Of a stretch of DNA of 7,315 nt, positions 1 to 5,170 are shown in pieces. The stretch spans positions 1-7,315 of the forward strand of contig JADFGE010000141.1 in assembly GCA_022567855.1 (NCBI GenBank), in the 5' to 3' direction. The notes below the pieces were generated by a model. It ran no database searches. It was given only the letters and a program-made list of their open reading frames with translations, and had not been told where the DNA came from. Every line of letters begins with the position of its first letter. The stretch's first letter is position 1. The translations under genes and the position numbers were made by a program. The stretch comes from Planctomycetota bacterium. Lineage in GTDB: Bacteria; Planctomycetota; Phycisphaerae; Phycisphaerales; SM1A02.

Positions 1-134
1 CGGGGCGGTTCGTCATCGGGCAGGTCCGCGACGACGCTGAGCGGCTGCGCGTGATCATGGGCCAAGATGATCCGCTGTGGGATTTCCAGGCCCTCGTGCG
101 CCGATATGAAGAACAGAAGACCTTGCAACCCTAG
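1..134 (+). CDS. C-terminal fragment of an unidentified protein
   Basis: The frame beginning at base 3 is open from the left edge to a TAG at 132-134 and gives about 43 residues. They are strongly charged and helix-like, with motifs such as VRDDAERLRV and a final QALVRRYEEQK stretch. Its composition looks like a genuine C-terminal helix, and the other two forward frames close within about 55 bases. The start and most of the protein lie outside the window. I do not recognise the family. It reads in the same direction as the methyltransferase that starts 114 bases later and could be its upstream operon partner. No fold or function can be assigned from this fragment. Confidence 0.6.
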   Translation, partial: GRFVIGQVRDDAERLRVIMGQDDPLWDFQALVRRYEEQKTLQP

Positions 135-234
135 AGTCACCGTGGGGCGGATCCGATATCCGCGGTGTCCGCGTTGCCTGCCCAACAAGTGAAAACAGCC
201 GCGAGACGGTCCCCATGGCGCGGCGGATTCGGCG

Positions 235-240
235 AGGAGG
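235..240 (+). promoter_or_regulatory. Shine-Dalgarno site that fixes the methyltransferase start
   Basis: A perfect AGGAGG lies 8 bases before the ATG at 249. The open frame extends upstream to a GTG at 165, but that codon has no comparable site, and the 28 extra residues are low in pattern and rich in Arg and Ala. The ATG at 249 is therefore the preferred start. Confidence 0.8.
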
Positions 241-248
241 CTCGTGTC

Positions 249-1295
249 ATGGGAACGAAAGCCTATGACCCCAAATCCTATTGGAACCAGCTCGTCACCG
301 GTGACGGACGGCTCAGCAATGTCGGTCAGTCCGCTTTGGGCGCATACAACAACTACGCCTACCGCTGTCGCCTGAAGGGTCTCAAGAAGGCTTTGGAGGG
401 AATGGACCTAGCCGGGATGAAGGTGTTTGAAGCAGCGTTTGGTGAAGGGTTCTACTTGGATTACTGGCATTCGCAGTGTGTGCCCGTGGTCGCCGGGATA
501 GACATCTCTGAGGCCGCGACCGGCGCTGCGAAAGCCAAGTTCACTCAATACGACCTGAGGTGTGGCGACCTGTCCTGCGCGTCCGACTTTGCCAACTTCG
601 GACGTTTCGACGTCGTCACCGCCATCGATGTTCTCTACCACATCGTGACAGACGAACCTTGGGAGCGAGCGTTAAGAAACCTCTTGTCGATGGTTGACGA
701 GGAAGGCGTTTTTATCTTTTCAGACAAGTTCCCGCGTGAGGGGAGCTACCAGCGATCTCCGCACGTCCGGCGACGATCTCTCTCGATGTGGGATCGTGTG
801 TTGTCGGACGCCGGCTTCTCAATCCTGAAACTCATACCGGTGTTCGTGTTTATGGACGATCCAATCGAGTGCGGCGAACACCCTTGGCTCGGTTTCCTTT
901 CCATGCAGCAGTGGCGAGTCGGGACCAAGCTCCTTCGTGTCACCCGAGACTTTCCGCGGCTCCAGAGTATTCTCGCTTTCTCCTACGCCACAATCCAATG
1001 CCTGCCCGAGCGCATATTCCTGGCTATGCTGAAGCGAACCCCCAACCTTGAACTGGCGGTTTGCTCGAGATTCTCCACCACCACATCACAACCCAGACAA
1101 CCGTGGCGGACGCTTACTGGCTCTGATCATCCCGCGACCGGGGCGACTCAACAACCACTGGGGACATCGACCGACCGTGAATCAGACGGCCAGGGGCAAA
1201 CTTCTGAGCCGTTCAACAACGTCCTAACAGAGCTGCTGAGCGCTAGCGCGATGGCACGAATTGCTGGGGCCGTGCCTAGCCTTCCAGGAGCTTGA
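249..1295 (+). CDS. Class I SAM-dependent methyltransferase
   Basis: Predicted cytoplasmic class I (Rossmann-fold) methyltransferase that probably methylates a sugar or lipid-linked glycan precursor. From the ATG at 249 it is 348 residues. Seen in the sequence: an N-terminal YDPKSYWNQL segment typical of Methyltransf_11/25-like proteins; motif I at about residues 59-68 (VFEAAFGEGF, where the usual pattern is closer to LDxGCGxG); an acidic residue after strand 2 (GIDIS, D85); GDL near 106-108; and the motif IV/post region FDVVTAIDVLYHI at 120-132, followed by a strand reading GVFIFSD. The recognisable fold ends near residue 272 (PNLELAVC). The last 76 or so residues are Ser/Thr/Gln/Pro-rich and look unrelated to the family, so a frameshift or lost stop is possible. 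The 3' end overlaps the convergent glycosyltransferase by 20 bases. The family call is firm; the substrate is unknown. Confidence 0.85.
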   Translation: MGTKAYDPKSYWNQLVTGDGRLSNVGQSALGAYNNYAYRCRLKGLKKALEGMDLAGMKVFEAAFGEGFYLDYWHSQCVPVVAGIDISEAATGAAKAKFTQYDLRCGDLSCASDFANFGRFDVVTAIDVLYHIVTDEPWERALRNLLSMVDEEGVFIFSDKFPREGSYQRSPHVRRRSLSMWDRVLSDAGFSILKLIPVFVFMDDPIECGEHPWLGFLSMQQWRVGTKLLRVTRDFPRLQSILAFSYATIQCLPERIFLAMLKRTPNLELAVCSRFSTTTSQPRQPWRTLTGSDHPATGATQQPLGTSTDRESDGQGQTSEPFNNVLTELLSASAMARIAGAVPSLPGA

Positions 1296-2457
1296 TCAGT
1301 CTCGGCAGTACGACCGACTCATCATACTTTTCCGTCAAATACTCCACCAGCTTCTCTGCCGGGAGCGGCACGAGTTTGCCGGTCAGAAAATCATCGACCT
1401 TCTGCTGCAAGGCTCGGACGTTCCCAGCCGGCACAATAAAATCTGGCAGGACCGGCTGCATGGTCTCCGGTAGCGCACAGGAATCGGTGCTCAAGACCGG
1501 GCACCCAAATGCAAACGCTTCCAACGTAATGAGACCGAAGCATTCCAACGCCGCGGTCGGCAACACGAAGAGATCGGCCGCCTCATACGACAGCGCTAAC
1601 TGTTCATCGGAAATCCGGCCTGGAAACCGAACTCGATCACCACCGCCTAAATTTCCGGCCAACACCTCCAATGAAGGCCGAAGCGGTCCGTCACCGGCCA
1701 AAACGAAGACGCAACGTCCTTTGGCCGCCAAGGGCGCGATGGCCCGAATGGCCAGATCAAGCCCATACCGCGAAGCATGGCGACGAACCGTAAACAGTAT
1801 CGTTTCATTCTCGGGCCAGCCGAGCCGCCGCCGTGCTTCTACCTTGGTGTGCATTCGTTTCAGATCCGAGCGACGCCAATGCGGAATGACCGTGACCCGA
1901 TCGCCCAAGCCATGAAAAAGGTTCAGCTGCCGGCGCGTAAACTCTGATAGCGTTTGGATGCCGGCGCACTTGCTCAGCAGATCGCCTTCAATCCGTTTGA
2001 GTCGCCCCAGGCCAAAGGCCAATTTGATGCGACCGGGAATCCTCTGATTCGCCCAGTTGATCTTTTGCTCCAGCACGATGGGCGAGTGCATGGTGTAGAT
2101 ATAACGGGGGCCATCACCCAACGCCTTCATCACACCGGCGCCGGTAAAGGGCGCATGGATGTGGACCACGTCCCACGTCTCATGACCGAGCCATTTGCGT
2201 GTGGCCTGAGCTGCGGCCTGAATGGCTCGCTCGGCCCGTCTGGGATGCCAACTGGCAAGGGAAGGACGGTCGTACCGCAAGATGCGCACGCCATGCGATT
2301 CTGAAAGCGGGCCTGGACCATCTTCAGAGCTTTGTCGAGTGCAGACGATGGTCACAGCGTGTCCGCGATCGCGCATCGCCAATGCAGTATCCCACGCGAC
2401 ACGCTCCGCCCCGCCTGGTCGGTCAAGAAAGCACGAGCCGGCCGAAAGATAATTCAT
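1276..2457 (-). CDS. Glycosyltransferase family 4 (GT-B fold)
   Basis: A 393-residue GT4-type retaining glycosyltransferase, likely acting at the cytoplasmic membrane face and adding a sugar from an NDP-sugar to a lipid-linked glycan. The N-terminal Rossmann domain carries the PGGAERVA loop (about 14-21) and a VVHIHAPF strand (97-104). The C-terminal donor domain carries RRHASRYGLDLAIRA (225-239), the strand VFVLAGDGP (250-258), and the EX7E motif with E305 and E313 in LECFGLITLEAFAFG, then CPVLST. Length is normal for the family. The ATG at 2455-2457 is preceded by a GAGGTGA ribosome site about 4 bases away. It is the last gene of the - strand block, but a 323-base gap with its own promoter candidate separates it from the upstream sulfotransferase. 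Its stop overlaps the convergent methyltransferase. Sugar and acceptor cannot be read from the sequence. Confidence 0.92.
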   Translation of the reverse strand: MNYLSAGSCFLDRPGGAERVAWDTALAMRDRGHAVTIVCTRQSSEDGPGPLSESHGVRILRYDRPSLASWHPRRAERAIQAAAQATRKWLGHETWDVVHIHAPFTGAGVMKALGDGPRYIYTMHSPIVLEQKINWANQRIPGRIKLAFGLGRLKRIEGDLLSKCAGIQTLSEFTRRQLNLFHGLGDRVTVIPHWRRSDLKRMHTKVEARRRLGWPENETILFTVRRHASRYGLDLAIRAIAPLAAKGRCVFVLAGDGPLRPSLEVLAGNLGGGDRVRFPGRISDEQLALSYEAADLFVLPTAALECFGLITLEAFAFGCPVLSTDSCALPETMQPVLPDFIVPAGNVRALQQKVDDFLTGKLVPLPAEKLVEYLTEKYDESVVLPRLIKLLEG

Positions 2458-2665
2458 CTCTCACCTCGGAGACGCCTCGCTGCACGAACCCGTCGCAACT
2501 GGGTGCCGATTCGCCTCAGTTCCCACCCGCGCGGGGCGCCGTTCGCACAGTGCGGTCGCGATGGACAGGGTGCCGCGAGATCACCGACCAAGTTGTACCC
2601 GAGTTCCCCCGGCGGCGAGACGGTCGAGCGAACGCCTGGATGCTCGGTCTCGCTCTCTTGTGACA

Positions 2666-2693
2666 CTTTTACTACAAACGGTGCGGATGTCAA
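2666..2693 (-). promoter_or_regulatory. Sigma70-type promoter candidate for the glycosyltransferase
   Basis: Read on the - strand, a perfect TTGACA -35 box (bases 2693-2688) is followed after 16 bases by TAAAAG (2671-2666), a 4/6 match to TATAAT. It points toward the glycosyltransferase start at 2457 and would give a leader of about 200 bases. The -35 is strong and the -10 mediocre. It sits just downstream of a possible terminator, which supports a separate transcription unit. Confidence 0.45.
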
Positions 2694-2708
2694 TTGGAAA
2701 ACGTGGAG

Positions 2709-2743
2709 AAAACGGACCCCGGTGGGTGGACCAGGGCCCGGGG
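2709..2743 (-). terminator. Possible terminator downstream of sulfotransferase ST1
   Basis: On the - strand a 6-base GC stem (bases 2743-2738 pairing with 2722-2717) with a 15-base loop is followed, after four bases, by a TTTT run (2712-2709). It lies about 38 bases past the ST1 stop. The loop is long and the T-run short, so it is at best a weak intrinsic terminator. Confidence 0.35.
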
Positions 2744-2780
2744 GCTAACTCGCTCGTGCGGTCCGGTTCGCCCGCCGGCG

Positions 2781-3686
2781 TCAGACCTTCCTACCGGCAA
2801 CCGTCCCAGAATCGAGCGCGGTCGGAGTACCGGGCGCATCCAAGGGCCAGAAGTCGGCGGGCTTGCCGTAGAACTCGAGGAACCGTCGAACGTCGTCAGC
2901 GATACGATCGACGACCCACTGGCGGGTCTGCTCGTCCCACCGCGGTCGCTGCTGAATCGGCTTCGTGAATGTCCGCTTGAAGGCGCGCCGTAGCGCTTTG
3001 GGGATCAGAGCGTCGCGCAACCGATCGTATCCCGGAAGCTGCCGCAACGCGTTCAAGGCGATCCTATCCTCGTGCTTGTCAGACCAGACATTGCGCGGCC
3101 GATCGGCATCCGGTAGGTCCGCCTCTGGCGCTACCTCGAGGAACTTGAAGCACCGGCTCAGTACCGCGTGCGGGTCAGCCGTGAAGTCTTCGAAGAACAA
3201 CACGAGAATGCGTTCATCCGGGAAATAGCGGCGATAGGCACTGATCTGGGTCCAGTACAAGCCCGAATCGATCAGCTCCGGCCACGTTCGCAGGGCCTTG
3301 CGGAACGAAGCGGGTATTGAAACCCCTCGGTGCCTCAACTGAATCCACATGGACTCCAGGCGCGCCAGCGGGCTCCGCGTGATGTAGATGATCCGCGCAT
3401 CCGGAGAATAATCGACGAGCCGCTTGAGCGCGTCGGGGTAGACACCGGTTTGCGAGTACGTGGTGCTTCCGTCGCCGACGGCCTTGTGACCTGCGGCCGA
3501 CTCAAACAGCGCGGCGTACCAGGCATACCCGCGCTTGAACTTCTTCGGTACGGTGAAGAACTGCGGCTCTTTCGGATCGCAAATGAACACGTCAGGATGA
3601 GCGCCCAGCAGCTCGCAAACGCTTGTCGTTCCCGCCTTGGGGGCGCCGATGAGGAAGAAATTCGGCTTGACAATCGTATCTCCCAT
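2781..3686 (-). CDS. PAPS-dependent sulfotransferase ST1
   Basis: A 301-residue sulfotransferase that should transfer sulfate from PAPS to a hydroxyl or amino group, probably on a glycan in this locus. The 5'-phosphosulfate loop is FFLIGAPKAGTTSV at residues 10-23, with K17. The KEPQFF segment at 39-44 has E40 where NDST-type enzymes carry the proposed catalytic base. The 3'-phosphate site is ITRSPLARLESMW at 102-114, with R104 and S112. Length and order fit the Sulfotransfer_1/3 families. I start it at the ATG 3684-3686 because an AGGAGG lies 4 bases upstream; the in-frame ATG six codons earlier has no ribosome site. An orphan copy of the ligase-tail repeat ends 114 bases upstream. No signal peptide is seen, so it is probably cytoplasmic. 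The substrate is unknown. Confidence 0.92.
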   Translation of the reverse strand: MGDTIVKPNFFLIGAPKAGTTSVCELLGAHPDVFICDPKEPQFFTVPKKFKRGYAWYAALFESAAGHKAVGDGSTTYSQTGVYPDALKRLVDYSPDARIIYITRSPLARLESMWIQLRHRGVSIPASFRKALRTWPELIDSGLYWTQISAYRRYFPDERILVLFFEDFTADPHAVLSRCFKFLEVAPEADLPDADRPRNVWSDKHEDRIALNALRQLPGYDRLRDALIPKALRRAFKRTFTKPIQQRPRWDEQTRQWVVDRIADDVRRFLEFYGKPADFWPLDAPGTPTALDSGTVAGRKV

Positions 3687-3690
3687 GTTG

Positions 3691-3696
3691 CCTCCT
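3691..3696 (-). promoter_or_regulatory. Shine-Dalgarno site that fixes the ST1 start
   Basis: AGGAGG on the - strand ends 4 bases before the ATG at 3686-3684. It lies inside the alternative longer reading from 3704, which has no ribosome site of its own, so the shorter start is preferred. Confidence 0.75.
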
Positions 3697-3800
3697 GCTT
3701 CCATTTACGCATGTCGAACAACGGACTCCATATCCGTTGTCGGCCGAAGAATCCCGGAGTTCGTGTATTCGTAATCTTAGGCCTCGAAGCGGAAGCAAGC

Positions 3801-3890
3801 GTCAACGACCTTCAAGCCGCGCGCTGAGCTGAATCGTCATCGGGAGGCTCGCCGCCATAGTCAATGTAGAGCGACCCCGAGTCGTCGGAC
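3801..3890 (-). repeat. Ligase-tail direct repeat, orphan copy A
   Basis: These 90 bases match 5081-5170 in direct orientation at about 78 of 90 positions by hand alignment. The first 63 bases have only four mismatches and no gap. The left edge is sharp: bases before 3801 do not resemble those before 5081. The right side fades gradually. Copy B is the 3' end of the ligase gene, including its stop codon and 11 bases beyond. Copy A lies in the 301-base gap between the two sulfotransferases and keeps the same reading frame and stop. No terminal inverted repeats or transposase are visible, so this is not a recognisable insertion sequence. Confidence 0.85.
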
Positions 3891-3892
3891 AT
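3812..3892 (-). CDS. Possible 26-residue acidic peptide or ligase-tail remnant
   Basis: Within repeat copy A an ATG at 3892-3890 opens 26 codons to a TGA at 3812-3814. The product starts MSDDSGSLY and ends DYGGEPPDDDSAQRAA, close to the last residues of the ligase (DYGDEPPDDDSAQCAA). It has seven Asp/Glu and one Arg. The same frame stays open upstream to a GTG at 4000 that overlaps the end of ST2, which would give 62 residues. The ribosome site is weak (AGGA, 10 bases away). Most differences from the ligase tail change the amino acid, so there is no clear sign of protein-level constraint. It is either a small protein or, more likely, a non-functional duplicated gene end. Confidence 0.3.
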   Translation of the reverse strand: MSDDSGSLYIDYGGEPPDDDSAQRAA

Positions 3893-3987
3893 GTGCGGAA
3901 AATCCTGTACATCGCAGCGCGACCCTGCTCGCTCGGTTTGAGAGTAGCCGAAATTGCCCAAGTGTTGCGACCAGCGATCCACCCGGC

Positions 3988-4905
3988 TTACGCTAGCCAC
4001 ATCGACAAGTCACGCTGAAGCAGGCTCTGGAGTTTGAGAATATCTTCGCGAAAGTCCTCAATCAGCGATCGGCGCAGTTCCGCCTGGAATTCAGGCCTTT
4101 CCAAGTTACGCATTCGAAGTCGATTTTTGAATCGACGAGCGATACGACGGACCCGGCGGGTGGGGATGAAGGTCTTCACAAGAGCCTTGAGCCGATTTGG
4201 TTTCGCCATCAGGCCGGTAATCGCGTGCACCATCCTGCTCCGCGGTAAACCCGAGACGTTGTACTGGATGCTGGCATCAACTTGATACTCCGGATCAACA
4301 CCGAGAAACTGAAAAGCGTCTCGCAACAGACCCTGTGCATCCTCGCACAAATCGTCGTATAAGAACACCAACAGTTGGTCAGGGCCAAATAAATCCATAT
4401 ACATCTTGATCTGCTCATAATAAAACCCTCGTCGAAGGTAATGCCAGATCGGAGCATAGTTTTCGGCGATCCGCTGAGGCTCTTGCGCGAGCGCAGCGGC
4501 AAAGGAGAGCGTTTCTTTGCCATCCCGCAGCAGGTGAGTATAGGCTGAGAAAGCGCGGTCCGCCGGCTGCCGGAGCACAGCGATGAGCTTGACGTGAGGG
4601 ATGTAGTGATGGATCCGCTGCGCCGCTTCCTCGCTCGAAAGGTACACATCACAAGTTTCTCCGATTGCAATTGCTTCCCCCGCAGCCTCAAAAATGGCCT
4701 CATACTCGGCGAGTTTGGTGATGATGAATCCTCCCCTTTGCGATACCTTGTTGGAACCGCAGAATCGCGTGGGGTCGCGATCCAGATCGAAGAAATGTGT
4801 CTTGACCGGACACATGAAGACTTCGGGGTGTTGATCCAAATACTGCATGAGGGACGTCGTACCCGACTTCGCGGCGCCGATGACCAGAAAGTTTGGAAGT
4901 GTCAC
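3988..4905 (-). CDS. PAPS-dependent sulfotransferase ST2 with altered KExxFF motif
   Basis: A 305-residue sulfotransferase, only distantly like ST1. The 5'-phosphosulfate loop is FLVIGAAKSGTTSL at residues 6-19, with K13. The 3'-phosphate site is IAVLRQPADRAFSAY at 108-122, with R112 and S120. GETCDVYLSSEEAAQRI at 82-98 matches the region that usually reads GExSxxYL..PEAAxRI. The segment normally reading VKEPxFF is VKTHFF here (34-39), one residue shorter and without the Glu that ST1 keeps. It starts with GTG (4905-4903), supported by GAGGTG 7 bases upstream. The C-terminal quarter is Arg-rich with basic helices (RRVRRIARRFKNRLR), which could contact membrane or an anionic glycan. It is bracketed by the two copies of the ligase-tail repeat. 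The fold is clear; full activity is uncertain because of the missing Glu. Confidence 0.9.
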   Translation of the reverse strand: MTLPNFLVIGAAKSGTTSLMQYLDQHPEVFMCPVKTHFFDLDRDPTRFCGSNKVSQRGGFIITKLAEYEAIFEAAGEAIAIGETCDVYLSSEEAAQRIHHYIPHVKLIAVLRQPADRAFSAYTHLLRDGKETLSFAAALAQEPQRIAENYAPIWHYLRRGFYYEQIKMYMDLFGPDQLLVFLYDDLCEDAQGLLRDAFQFLGVDPEYQVDASIQYNVSGLPRSRMVHAITGLMAKPNRLKALVKTFIPTRRVRRIARRFKNRLRMRNLERPEFQAELRRSLIEDFREDILKLQSLLQRDLSMWLA

Positions 4906-4911
4906 GTCCGG

Positions 4912-5091
4912 TCACCTCGTAGTGCTGGGTCTCTGCTCAAGCGCCGCGGAACTGGCCCACCGCTCGCAAACCGTCAGCCCCCACGCCTCATCGAGCGCTC
5001 GATAGGCCAGCGGAGCGTCCTTGTTGTTGCCCAAGCTGACACCGTTTCCTGTTGGTAAAGCAGCATATAGTAGGGCGTAGGTCAACGAGCT
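4912..5091 (-). other. Open frame continuing past the ligase stop, unassigned
   Basis: After the ligase TGA at 5094-5092 the same frame stays open for 59 codons and ends at a TGA (4914-4912) lying within the ribosome site of ST2. The later part looks protein-like (NNKDAPLAYRALDEAWGL, then CERWASSAALEQ). There is no good start codon with a ribosome site. It may be an eroded gene fragment, an ancestral extension of the ligase, or chance. I do not recognise it. Confidence 0.2.
4913..4918 (-). promoter_or_regulatory. Shine-Dalgarno site that fixes the GTG start of ST2
   Basis: GAGGTG on the - strand lies 7 bases before the GTG at 4905-4903. The next in-frame ATG falls after the PAPS-binding loop, so the GTG start is the only one that keeps the fold intact. 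Confidence 0.7.
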
Positions 5092-5170
5092 TCAAGCCGC
5101 GCACTGAGCTGAATCGTCATCGGGAGGCTCGTCCCCATAGTCACTGTAGGGCAACCCGGGGTCTTCGTGC
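5081..5170 (-). repeat. Ligase-tail direct repeat, copy B (in gene)
   Basis: Partner of 3801-3890, offset exactly 1280 bases. It covers the last 25 or so codons of the ligase, the stop at 5092-5094 and the 11 bases beyond. Identity is highest around the stop codon and falls toward the gene interior. Recombination between the copies would remove ST2 and leave the ligase with a nearly unchanged C-terminus. Confidence 0.85.

Larger units (their letters stand above)
2458..2780. other. Intergenic region and leader of the glycosyltransferase
   Basis: This 323-base gap lies between the end of sulfotransferase ST1 and the start of the glycosyltransferase. It contains a possible ST1 terminator and a - strand promoter candidate, described separately. 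The predicted leader of roughly 200 bases holds only short, mutually exclusive inverted repeats, such as an AACTG/CAGTT pair near 2495-2520. An open - strand frame starting with TTG at 2693 and ending in an ATGA overlap with the glycosyltransferase would give 79 Arg/Pro-rich residues. It looks accidental and is not called. No known riboswitch fold is visible. Confidence 0.5.

Noticed and set aside
147..163. Inverted repeat GCGGAT/ATCCGC just after the first gene
   Set aside because: Only 6 base pairs with a 5-base loop and no T-run; too weak to call a terminator.
165..248. GTG start at 165 for the methyltransferase
   Set aside because: It has no ribosome site, and the added residues show no family pattern; the ATG at 249 has a perfect AGGAGG.
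1292..1915. 207-codon + strand frame
   Set aside because: It lies entirely antisense to the glycosyltransferase, whose motifs are unambiguous.
2454..2693. 79-codon - strand frame with TTG start and ATGA overlap with the glycosyltransferase
   Set aside because: The coupling looks attractive, but the start TTG is part of the -35 promoter box, there is no ribosome site, and the Arg/Pro-rich product matches nothing I know.
3335..3805. 156-codon - strand frame beginning just after the copy A stop
   Set aside because: Most of it is an out-of-frame shadow of ST1, and its composition (Ser/Arg-rich) is typical of such shadows.
3801..5170. Insertion sequence or MITE explanation for the 90-bp repeat
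   Set aside because: I found no terminal inverted repeats, target duplication or transposase; one copy is the functional end of a gene.
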